Assembly (NCBI GenBank): GCA_964527565.1
Contig: CAZGOY010000034.1
Location: 1 to 38,313 of the forward strand
Source of the DNA: JAGXQV01 sp964527565
Lineage (GTDB): Bacteria > Pseudomonadota > Gammaproteobacteria > Burkholderiales > Sulfuricellaceae
Length of the DNA: 38,313 nucleotides
Direction: 5' to 3'
In this document: positions 6,918-14,399 of the stretch, piece after piece
Layout: the number at the start of each line of letters is the position of its first letter
Position numbering within the stretch: the stretch's first letter is position 1
The notes under the pieces: generated by a model
What the model was told of the DNA's origin: nothing
Seen by the model: the letters and a program-made list of their open reading frames with translations, nothing else
Databases searched by the model: none
Position numbers and translations under genes: made by a program

Positions 6918-8657
6918 ATGCCGATTTTGTCCAACCCTTCCGAGATCGCACGCGAAACCCTGAAGCACCTCGCCGCCCAGCGCCTGACGCCGACACCGGA
7001 CAATTATCTCAGGCTGTACAACGAAATCGCCGGCATCTCCGCTCCTCAGGAAAACAACCTGGAACAGCTATTGCGCAGGACCCTGCATCAGGTACAGGCC
7101 GACAGCCCGGCAACGGCACGCGAACTGTCCGGGCTGGAGCGCGCATTGGCGGAACACGACTGGAAGGGCATCGAACAGGGCTTGGCGAGCGCGTTGCGGG
7201 GCCGTCAGGAGGGCATCGACGTACCATGGGCCAACTTGATCCGCGAGCTGCTCAAGGAGTGGGAAATCAAGCGTAGCGGCCTCACCGCGCCGCGCAAAAA
7301 AGAAGCACTGGAGCGCATTCTGGCGAGCTTTTCCTCTGATGCCACCCTGTTGCACGAAAAGCTTCAGGCGCTGGTGCACCGCTGGATGGCAATGCCGGCA
7401 GGCCAAAGCGCGGATGCCGGTGACAACGACCCCCTTACGCCGACATCCGGCGCACCGGCAGGCAATTTTCTGGAACTGGTGGCGCAGGCTCTGGAGCAGG
7501 GGCTGGCCTCGCGCCTGACGCAGTTTCCCGACCTGCTCGCAGAAACCAGGCGCCTCGCCGCCCTGGCGCGCTCCGCACAGGACGCTGCCGCCATCGAGAA
7601 ACTGGGCAAGGAACTGAAAAAATTCTGGTTCCAGCTCGAATTGCGCGGCGAGGATGACTCCGTGATTCTCGACGGACTCTTCAAACTGCTGCGCCTGCTG
7701 ATCGATAACATTCAGGAACTGTCGCTCGACAGCGACCAGTGGTTGCACGGGCAGATCACGGTGGTCCAGGAAATTATTTCTCACCCCCTCAACCCGCGCA
7801 TGCTCTTCGATGCCGAGCGCGGCCTGAAGGAAGTACTGTTCAAGCAGGGCACGCTCAAGCACAGCCTGGACGAAGCCAAAACCACGCTGAAAAACATGAT
7901 TGCCACCTTTGTCGACCGGCTGGGCGAGATGTCCGACAGCACCGGCGGCTATCATGACAAGATCGAGGATTATTCGGGCAAGCTGCGCCAGGCGGAGGAC
8001 ATCAACCAGATGAACGCCATCCTCGCCGACATCCTTCGCGACACCAAGAATATGCAGACCGACATCCAGCGCACCCGCGACGAGCTGGAACAGGCACGCC
8101 GCGAGGTGGAGGCCGCCGAAACCAAGGTCCGCGAACTCGAAGCCGAACTGGAACAGGTCAGCGAAAAGGTGCGCGAAGACCAGTTGACCGGCGCGCTTAA
8201 CCGCCACGGCATGGAGGAAGCCTTCCACCGCGAGCTGTCGCACAACGACCGCACCGGCGCCCCTTTCTGCATCGCCTTGCTGGACATCGACAACTTCAAG
8301 AAACTCAACGACACCTACGGTCACCAGACCGGTGATGCGGCTCTGGTGCATCTCACCAAGGTCATCCGTGAAATCATGCGTCCCACCGATGAAGTGGCGC
8401 GCTACGGCGGCGAGGAATTCGTCATCATGATGCCGGACACGCCGCTGGATGGCGGCATTCAGGTCATCACCCGCCTACAGCGCGAACTCACCAAGCGCTT
8501 CTTCCTGCACAACAACGAACGTCTGTTGATCACATTCAGCGCCGGCGTGGCGCTGCGCACCGACGCGGAAACCCCAGACGCCATCATTGCCCGCGCCGAC
8601 GCGGCCATGTACCAGGCCAAGCTGGCCGGGAAGAACCGCGTACTCCCCGCCGTTTAA
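6918..8657 (+). CDS. Diguanylate cyclase (GGDEF) with N-terminal helical region
   Basis: This is a 579-residue cytoplasmic protein with no membrane segment. Residues 1-370 are alpha-helical and of no domain I can name. A coiled coil (about 375-420, RDELEQARREVEAAETKVRELEAELEQ) leads into the GGDEF domain, which begins at DQLTGALNRHG. The active site reads GGEEF at 497-501. An intact inhibitory I-site RPTD (488-491) lies five residues upstream, so the enzyme should make c-di-GMP and be product-inhibited. I prefer the ATG at 6918 to an in-frame one at 6852, because the latter lies in the probable promoter region shared with the divergent flgA. The adjacency to flgA fits control of motility, but that is inference. 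Confidence 0.88.
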   Translation: MPILSNPSEIARETLKHLAAQRLTPTPDNYLRLYNEIAGISAPQENNLEQLLRRTLHQVQADSPATARELSGLERALAEHDWKGIEQGLASALRGRQEGIDVPWANLIRELLKEWEIKRSGLTAPRKKEALERILASFSSDATLLHEKLQALVHRWMAMPAGQSADAGDNDPLTPTSGAPAGNFLELVAQALEQGLASRLTQFPDLLAETRRLAALARSAQDAAAIEKLGKELKKFWFQLELRGEDDSVILDGLFKLLRLLIDNIQELSLDSDQWLHGQITVVQEIISHPLNPRMLFDAERGLKEVLFKQGTLKHSLDEAKTTLKNMIATFVDRLGEMSDSTGGYHDKIEDYSGKLRQAEDINQMNAILADILRDTKNMQTDIQRTRDELEQARREVEAAETKVRELEAELEQVSEKVREDQLTGALNRHGMEEAFHRELSHNDRTGAPFCIALLDIDNFKKLNDTYGHQTGDAALVHLTKVIREIMRPTDEVARYGGEEFVIMMPDTPLDGGIQVITRLQRELTKRFFLHNNERLLITFSAGVALRTDAETPDAIIARADAAMYQAKLAGKNRVLPAV

Positions 8658-8678
8658 GTGTCAAATCCCGGCTGATCC

Positions 8679-10013
8679 TTACTGCGGCACGTCGGGCACG
8701 AATTTGAGCACGTTGCCGTTGATGCAATAGCGTTTGCCGGTCGGCGGCGGGCCATCGTCGAACACGTGGCCCAGGTGTATGCCGGAACTGGCGCTACGCA
8801 CCTCGACGCGCCGCATGCCGTGGCTCACATCCTCGTGCAGGGTGACGGCGCCTTCCAGCGGGCTGAAGAAACTGGGCCAGCCGGTGCCGCTTTCGAACTT
8901 GTTGTCGCTGCGGAACAGCGGCGCGCCGGTAATCGGGTCAACGAAAAAGCCGGGGCGTTTTTCATCCAGGTTGGAACCGGTAAAGGGGCGCTCGGTCCCC
9001 TGCTCGAAGGCGATCTTGCGCTGCTCCGGGGTCAGCAGCCGGAATCCCAGCCATTGCCAGAAGCGGGATTTTTCACCGTTGTAGCCGGTATAGCGCGAGA
9101 CCTCTCGGCCTTGTTCAAACAGCACGATGGTGGGAGTGGCGAACAGGGCTTTTTCCAGTTGCCAGCCGTTCGGCGCGTTGGGATTGAGCGATCTCGCCAC
9201 GCCGACCGCCGCTTGCCAGTGGTCGAGAATGTCCGCCTTGAACAGCTTGCAATAGGCGCAATCTGCGGATTCGAACACCACCAGTTGGCGCTGGGAATCG
9301 AGCGCCTTGCCGTCCAGTTGCGGCGCTGTCGGCGCATCCGCCTGCACGGGCCTGCCTGCCTGGGGGTAGCGCACCCCGGTGCCGCCCAGCCCGCAATAGC
9401 CGGCGGGGTTTTTCTTCAGGTAGTCCTGGTGGTAATCCTCGGCGTACTGGTAATTTTTCAAGGCGGCGATCTCGGTGGTGATCTTGCCGAATCCGCGTTG
9501 CGTGAGGGCTTGCTGGTAAACCGTCAGGGTTTCCCGCGCGATGTGTTCCTGTGCCGCATCGCGCGTGTAAATGGCGCTGCGGTAATTGCTTCCCACATCG
9601 TTTCCCTGGCGGTCGCCCTGGGTCGGGTCGTGGCTTTCCCAGAAGCGGATCAGCACCTTTTCCAGATCGGTTTTGGTGGGGTCGAACGAGACTTTCACCA
9701 CTTCGGCATGGTTGCGCTTGGCCGTTTTCCCGGCGCGCAGGGCTTTTTCATGGGCGAGAACCGCTTCATAGCGTGCTTCGATTTCGCCGTTGGCATAGCC
9801 GCTTTCGACATCGATGACGCCGGGTATTTCGGACATGCGTTTTTCCGCCCCCCAGAAGCAGCCCATGCCGAGCACGACAAAATCCTGTTGCGCACTGGCG
9901 GGAGACGCTCCCCCAACGGTATTTTCTGCCGGATTGTCTTGCGCACAAGCGCTGTTCGGGAAGCTCATGATGGCAGCCAGAAATATTCCTCGAAGGGGTT
10001 TATTGGAGAACAT
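8679..10013 (-). CDS. msrAB: Periplasmic methionine sulfoxide reductase, MsrA - thioredoxin-like - MsrB
   Basis: This 444-residue protein joins three domains. After a signal peptide (1-24, cleavage near ACAQ), MsrA spans about 44-220 with catalytic Cys52 in GCFWGAE and a probable resolving Cys207 in YCGLGG. A thioredoxin-like domain (about 240-325) carries CAYC at 252-255 and a TPTIVLF strand. MsrB occupies about 328-440 with catalytic Cys430 in RYCINGN. The usual MsrB zinc cysteines are absent (FFVDPITG). The usual resolving cysteine position in SGxGWPSF is threonine (T377). The known Neisseria MsrAB/PilB is ordered thioredoxin, MsrA, MsrB, so this order differs. It repairs both Met-S- and Met-R-sulfoxide in exported proteins. 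The start lies directly after the stop of a histidine kinase scrap, suggesting a former two-gene operon. Confidence 0.9.
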   Translation of the reverse strand: MFSNKPLRGIFLAAIMSFPNSACAQDNPAENTVGGASPASAQQDFVVLGMGCFWGAEKRMSEIPGVIDVESGYANGEIEARYEAVLAHEKALRAGKTAKRNHAEVVKVSFDPTKTDLEKVLIRFWESHDPTQGDRQGNDVGSNYRSAIYTRDAAQEHIARETLTVYQQALTQRGFGKITTEIAALKNYQYAEDYHQDYLKKNPAGYCGLGGTGVRYPQAGRPVQADAPTAPQLDGKALDSQRQLVVFESADCAYCKLFKADILDHWQAAVGVARSLNPNAPNGWQLEKALFATPTIVLFEQGREVSRYTGYNGEKSRFWQWLGFRLLTPEQRKIAFEQGTERPFTGSNLDEKRPGFFVDPITGAPLFRSDNKFESGTGWPSFFSPLEGAVTLHEDVSHGMRRVEVRSASSGIHLGHVFDDGPPPTGKRYCINGNVLKFVPDVPQ

Positions 10014-10014
10014 G

Positions 10015-10140
10015 TCATTCCAATGGCAGGCGGATGGTGAGCACGGCGCCGTTATCGCGGTTGCGCATCGTCATGGCGCCATGGATGCCGGTTTGACAGA
10101 TGAAGGCCCATGCCGGTTCCGCCAGCACCGGCTTTGGAAG
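10015..10140 (-). pseudogene. C-terminal remnant of a sensor histidine kinase
   Basis: Two frames on the minus strand together spell the end of an HATPase domain. One gives SKAGAGGTGMGLHLS, the G2 ATP-lid box. After a small indel another gives IHGAMTMRNRDNGAVLTIRLPLE followed by TGA at 10015-10017. This is the usual kinase ending. Everything upstream of the G2 box is gone. The stop is one base before the msrAB start codon. Confidence 0.65.
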
Positions 10141-10169
10141 CGGTATGTTCAATGCGTCTTCACGCGCCT

Positions 10170-10733
10170 TTACGACACACCCTGACCCGCATAGCGATTT
10201 CCTGTAATGGTGGCCTTGATTTTCGCAGACATATCGTCTGTAACCCCCTCAAGATTATTGAGAACTTCCAAGTTGGTATAGCGAATGACGTTCAGGCCAA
10301 GAGAAACCAGAAAACGGGTGCGTTCGGCATCGTATTCAATATGTTCGGCGTGGCTCTCACCATCGATCTCAATGACCAGACGGAGTTCGGAACAATAAAA
10401 ATCGGTGATGTAGCCACCAATCGGCTTTTGGCGCAGAAATTTGTAGCCAGAAAGCTGACGGGAACGCAGCACCTTGTTCCAGATGAGGCTTTCTGCTGGC
10501 GTCAGATTTTTCCGATTGTTCCGGGCCAGTTCGGTCAGGTTTTTGTAGGGGAGGAAGGGAAAACCTAACCCCTCCCCGGCCCTCCCCTTGTCAGGGAAGG
10601 GAGTGGCAGTTCCGGTCTCCGCTTTGATGCTTGGAGAGAGCCGTTCTTGCGATGATCTTTTGTCAGGGGAGGGCACGGCAGTTCCGGCCTCCGCTTCCCC
10701 CCTGACAAGGGGGGATTGAGGGGGGTTATTCAT
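10170..10733 (-). CDS. DUF559 (endonuclease-fold) protein
   Basis: This is a 187-residue protein. Residues about 62-175 are a DUF559 domain of the VSR/restriction-endonuclease-like fold: RNNRKNLTPAESLIWNKVLRS, YKFLRQKPIGGYITDFYC, LVIEIDGESHAEH and VIRYTNLEVL. The acidic D-F-Y-C and E-I-D-G residues are the putative metal site. The first 55 residues are low-complexity and encoded by two copies of a 37-bp DNA repeat, so they are probably not part of the fold. The ATG overlaps the stop codon of the restriction-modification remnant (ATGAATAA), which implies translational coupling in the ancestral operon. DUF559 proteins are presumed nucleases, and no activity can be proven from sequence. Confidence 0.75.
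   Translation of the reverse strand: MNNPPQSPLVRGEAEAGTAVPSPDKRSSQERLSPSIKAETGTATPFPDKGRAGEGLGFPFLPYKNLTELARNNRKNLTPAESLIWNKVLRSRQLSGYKFLRQKPIGGYITDFYCSELRLVIEIDGESHAEHIEYDAERTRFLVSLGLNVIRYTNLEVLNNLEGVTDDMSAKIKATITGNRYAGQGVS
10588..10696. repeat. Two direct copies of a 37-bp repeat inside the DUF559 gene
   Basis: Copies at 10588-10624 and 10660-10696 share the frame TTGTCAGGG, then GGCAGTTCCGG, then CTCCGCTT, with a few substitutions. The adjacent CCTCAATCCCCC-type sequence looks like a dispersed genome repeat. These copies encode the odd N-terminus of the DUF559 protein. Confidence 0.65.
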
Positions 10734-10960
10734 CGTATCCATCCCACACCCGGTTAATGGCGGCATTGATCTTGGCTTCGAAGAGTTCGATGAGTTGTTT
10801 GTTGGCGTTGACCAAGGTTTGCCCGGTTTCTATTTCGGCGACGATGGCGCACCGGATTACAAGAGGAGGGAGGGGGATTTAGAACTCCTTCAACTTCTCT
10901 AGCGTTAGCACCTTATAGGCCGCCCCAAACATAATGTGGTCGATGCCCTTCCTTGTGAGG
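10726..10960 (-). pseudogene. Remnant of a type I restriction-modification protein (HsdS/HsdM-type C-terminus)
   Basis: Reading the minus strand up to the TAA at 10726-10728 gives AIVAEIETGQTLVNANKQ and then LIELFEAKINAAINRVW, the characteristic C-terminal coiled coil of type I specificity or N6-adenine methylase proteins. In the same frame upstream come IPLPPL, a TAA stop (10879-10881), and LTLEKLKEF. In relatives these join as an uninterrupted KEFxIPLPPL, so the TAA looks like a nonsense mutation. Further upstream homology fades near 10960. No other type I genes are present. The rest of the 10734-11140 gap holds no gene I can support. Confidence 0.65.
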
Positions 10961-11140
10961 TTGCAAGAGTATAGCGATGTCCGGCTTGGTATAAAGACCT
11001 ATGCCGGTTCCGCCACGCGGCAAAACCGCTATGAACGATGCCCTCAGGGCGTGAGGTAAGGTGATGCGTCCAGGAACCATCGTTTTTTGGGCCAGGAATC
11101 GGTTTCTCAAACTGCGGCAGGTTTGGAGGGTTTGATCCGT

Positions 11141-11428
11141 TTAGCGGTGCCGCCAGAAGTAGCGGTAAACGTAACCGGGGTAGGCGAACACCAGAAACAG
11201 GCAGGCGGTAACGGCATAGAATTCCCAGCGGGTGGGTTGTGCGCCGCCCAGATTGCGTTCCACCAGCCAGGCGATGAGGCCGACGATGAAGTAGAGGATG
11301 GTCAGTTCAAGCAGGCGCCAGCCGAACTTTTTGCCCTGCGGGCTGGGCAACACGAGAAAGCGCCGTTCGGAGAGGAAGGGCAGATTGGCGGCAACGAACG
11401 CCAGCAGCAGGATGATGATGGGCTGCAT
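11141..11428 (-). CDS. DUF2818 family membrane protein
   Basis: This is a 95-residue protein with three hydrophobic segments (about 3-20, 38-58, 70-90) and basic ends, matching DUF2818. The family is found almost always right behind nuoN in betaproteobacteria, as here (8 nt from the nuoN stop). A small accessory role with complex I is a reasonable guess, but no function is known. Confidence 0.85.
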   Translation of the reverse strand: MQPIIILLLAFVAANLPFLSERRFLVLPSPQGKKFGWRLLELTILYFIVGLIAWLVERNLGGAQPTRWEFYAVTACLFLVFAYPGYVYRYFWRHR

Positions 11429-11436
11429 GGCGGTTC

Positions 11437-12879
11437 CTAGAAGGAATGCTGGATGCTATAGGCGCACAGCGCCATCAGCGGCTGGGGGAGAAGCCCCAGG
11501 GCCAGCACGCCGAGGCCGTTCATCGAGAGCAGCAGGTTCATGTCCGGCTGCGCCTGGATGCGGCTATCGTCCTGCGGTGCGTCGAAATACATCAGCTTGA
11601 CGATGCGCAGGTAATAGAAAGCACCGATCACCGAGAACAGCACCGCAGCCACCACCAGCCAGACGAATCCGGCAGAGAGCGCGGCGTTGAGCACCGAAAA
11701 TTTGGCGTAGAAGCCCACCGTGGGCGGCACGCCGGCCATGGAGAACATCAAGAGCAGCATGATGAAGGCATGCCACGGGCTGCGCTGGTTCAGCCCCTTG
11801 AAATCCTCCAGGTTTTCCGCCTCGAAGCCCTGGCGTGACAGCAGCATGATCATGCCGAAAGTGCCCAGACTCATCAGCACATACACCAGCACGTAGAACA
11901 TCGCGGCGCCGTAGCCGCCGTTGTCGCCGCTCAGTATGCCGAGCAGCAGGAAGCCCATATGGGAGATGGTGGAATAGGCCAGCATGCGCTTGATGTTGCC
12001 CTGCGCGATGGCGGTGATGTTACCGATGGCCATGGACAGCAGAGCCATGATCATCAACATGCCCTGCCAGTCGTTGAGCAGGCTCGGCAGGCCTTCGCCG
12101 AGCAGGCGCATGACGAAGGCGAAGGCGGCGATTTTCGGCGCACTGCCGATGAACAGGGTGACGGCGGTCGGCGCGCCCTGGTAGACGTCGGGTATCCACA
12201 TGTGGAACGGCACCACGCCGAGCTTGAAGGCCATGCCCGCCACCAGGAACACCAGGCCGAACACCAGGATGGTCTGGTTGCCCGCGCCATGCTGGATGGC
12301 CAGTGCAATCGAGCCCAGGTCGAGGTGTCCGGTGGCGCCGTAGATCATCGACATGCCGTACAGCAGCAGGCCGGAGGCCAGCGCGCCGAGCACGAAATAT
12401 TTCATGGCCGCCTCGGTCGCCACGGCGGAATTGCGCTGCAGGGCCACCAGCGAATACAAGCATAGCGAGAGAATTTCCAGCCCCATGTAGAGGGTGAGGA
12501 AATGATGCGCGGAAATCATCACCATCATGCCGAGCATGGCGAACAGAACCAGCGCGAAGAATTCGCCACGGAACAGACCGCGCAACTGCATGTACTCGCG
12601 CGAATACACCAGCATCGCCGACACGGCGATATAGGTCATCAGTTTGAGTACGTCGGCCATCACGTCGTCGACAAACATGCCGTTGAAAGTGTAGACGGTC
12701 TCACTGGTGCTGGCACTAACCGTAAGCACGGCGGCGCCGAGCAGCGTCACCTGGGTCAGCATATAGGCGACGAAGCGGTTTTTGCCGCTGAACAGGTCGG
12801 CCATCAGTACCACGCACGCCATTGCCAGAACGAAGATTTCCGGTAGCGCGGGTGTCAGGTTGGGCATCGCGAAAGCCAT
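11437..12879 (-). CDS. nuoN: NADH-quinone oxidoreductase subunit N
   Basis: This is a 480-residue antiporter-like membrane subunit with about 14 transmembrane helices. The Proton_antipo core shows YFVLGALASGLLLYGMSMIYG, KLGVVPFHMWIPDVYQGAP (the lysine and proline of the broken helix) and KRMLAYSTISHMGFLLLG. NuoN is one of three proton-pumping channels in the membrane arm. An AGAGGA ribosome binding site supports the first ATG; a second ATG four codons in is possible. It is the last nuo gene, followed only by DUF2818. Confidence 0.97.
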   Translation of the reverse strand: MAFAMPNLTPALPEIFVLAMACVVLMADLFSGKNRFVAYMLTQVTLLGAAVLTVSASTSETVYTFNGMFVDDVMADVLKLMTYIAVSAMLVYSREYMQLRGLFRGEFFALVLFAMLGMMVMISAHHFLTLYMGLEILSLCLYSLVALQRNSAVATEAAMKYFVLGALASGLLLYGMSMIYGATGHLDLGSIALAIQHGAGNQTILVFGLVFLVAGMAFKLGVVPFHMWIPDVYQGAPTAVTLFIGSAPKIAAFAFVMRLLGEGLPSLLNDWQGMLMIMALLSMAIGNITAIAQGNIKRMLAYSTISHMGFLLLGILSGDNGGYGAAMFYVLVYVLMSLGTFGMIMLLSRQGFEAENLEDFKGLNQRSPWHAFIMLLLMFSMAGVPPTVGFYAKFSVLNAALSAGFVWLVVAAVLFSVIGAFYYLRIVKLMYFDAPQDDSRIQAQPDMNLLLSMNGLGVLALGLLPQPLMALCAYSIQHSF

Positions 12880-12887
12880 GGAATCCT

Positions 12888-14369
12888 CTACAGTTTGCTC
12901 TGAGCCACATGGCTCAACAGGTTGTTGACGGAGTGGTGCATCACTTCAGTGAAGGGCAGCGGGTACAAGCCCATGCCCAGCACCGCCGCGGCCAGCAGGC
13001 CGAGCACCAGAATTTCGCGTCCGTTGATGTCGGTGAGCTGATCCACGTGATCGTTGGTCACCGCGCCGAACACCACGCGCTTGAACATCCACAGGGTGTA
13101 GGCGGCACCGAAGATCAGCGTGGTGGCGGCCAGGAAGGCATACCAGAAGTTGACCTTGATCGCGCCCATGATGACCATGAATTCGCCGACGAAGCCCGAG
13201 GTGCCCGGCAGGCCGGAATTGGCCATGGCAAATAGCATGAAGAAGGCAGCGAATACCGGCATGCGGTTGGCCACGCCGCCGTAATCGCCGATCTGGCGGC
13301 TGTGCATGCGGTCATAGAGCACGCCCACGCAGAGGAACAGCGCGCCGGAAATGAAGCCGTGGGAAATCATCTGTACCAGCGCGCCTTCCATGCCGGCCGC
13401 GTTGAACATGAAGAAACCCAGGGTGACGAAGCCCATGTGCGAGATCGAGGAATAGGCGATGAGTTTTTTCATGTCGCCCTGCACCAGCGCCACCAGGCCG
13501 ATGTACACCACGGCGACCAGCGACAGGGTAATCATGAATCCGGCCAGGGCGTGACTACCGTCCGGCGCAATCGGCAGGGAGAAGCGCAGGAAGCCGTAGG
13601 CGCCGACCTTCAGCATGATCGCAGCCAGCACCACCGAGCCGCCGGTAGGCGCCTCGACGTGAGCGTCCGGCAACCAGGTATGCACCGGCCACATCGGTAC
13701 CTTGACGGCAAAGGCGGTGAAGAAGGCGAAGAACAGCAGCACCTGCTCGGCCAGCGAGAGCGGCAAGGCGTGCCAGTCGAGAATGGCGAAACTGCCGGAC
13801 TTGGCGTACAGGTAAATCAGCGCGACCAGCATCAGCAGCGAGCCGGTGAGGGTGTAGAGGAAGAACTTGATGGCCGCGTACACGCGGTTGGGACCGCCCC
13901 ATATACCGATGATGAGGAACATCGGGATCAACATGGCTTCCCAGAACACGTAGAAAAGGATGGCGTCGAGTGCGGCGAACACGCCGTTCATCAGGCCGGA
14001 CATCACCAGGAAGGCGGCCATGTACTGGGCAACGCGCTTCTCGATGACCTTCCAGCCGGCCAGGACCACCAGAATGGTGGTGAAGCTGGTGAGCAGGATG
14101 AACAGCACGGAAATGCCATCCACGCCCAAGTGGTAGTGGATCTTGAAGGTTTCCACCCAGGGGGTGTGCTCGACGAACTGCATGTCCGCCGTATTCAGGT
14201 TGAAACCGGTATACAACGGAACGGCGACCAGGAAACCAGCTATCGCCCCGGCCAGGGCAATGATGCGCGCCAGCGGCGCGTTGCGGTCGTTACCGGTGGC
14301 CAGCACGGCTACGCCTGCCACGATCGGCAGCCAGATCACCCAGCTTAACAATGTCGAACCTTCAGTCAT
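12888..14369 (-). CDS. nuoM: NADH-quinone oxidoreductase subunit M
   Basis: This is a 493-residue antiporter-like subunit with about 14 transmembrane helices. The essential glutamate of helix 5 is Glu144 (FWEAMLIPMF) and the pumping lysine in the broken helix is Lys223 (AVKVPMWPVHTWLPDAH). KKLIAYSSISHMGFVTLG is also typical. It forms the middle proton channel of the membrane arm. The 8-nt gap to nuoN and the 30-nt gap from nuoL fit one transcript. Confidence 0.97.
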   Translation of the reverse strand: MTEGSTLLSWVIWLPIVAGVAVLATGNDRNAPLARIIALAGAIAGFLVAVPLYTGFNLNTADMQFVEHTPWVETFKIHYHLGVDGISVLFILLTSFTTILVVLAGWKVIEKRVAQYMAAFLVMSGLMNGVFAALDAILFYVFWEAMLIPMFLIIGIWGGPNRVYAAIKFFLYTLTGSLLMLVALIYLYAKSGSFAILDWHALPLSLAEQVLLFFAFFTAFAVKVPMWPVHTWLPDAHVEAPTGGSVVLAAIMLKVGAYGFLRFSLPIAPDGSHALAGFMITLSLVAVVYIGLVALVQGDMKKLIAYSSISHMGFVTLGFFMFNAAGMEGALVQMISHGFISGALFLCVGVLYDRMHSRQIGDYGGVANRMPVFAAFFMLFAMANSGLPGTSGFVGEFMVIMGAIKVNFWYAFLAATTLIFGAAYTLWMFKRVVFGAVTNDHVDQLTDINGREILVLGLLAAAVLGMGLYPLPFTEVMHHSVNNLLSHVAQSKL

Positions 14370-14399
14370 GGAAAACCTTTACTTGCCGCAAAATGGATT

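Noticed and set aside
8766..10040. Plus-strand 424-codon frame opposite msrAB, and similar long frames opposite nuoL, nuoM, nuoF and nuoD
   Set aside because: All lie exactly antisense to well-conserved genes and show no domain or ribosome binding site.
10913..11110. 65-codon frame with GGTGIGLY, resembling a kinase ATP box
   Set aside because: The flanking residues do not continue as a kinase, and it overlaps the restriction-modification remnant in another frame; likely chance or a second tiny scrap.
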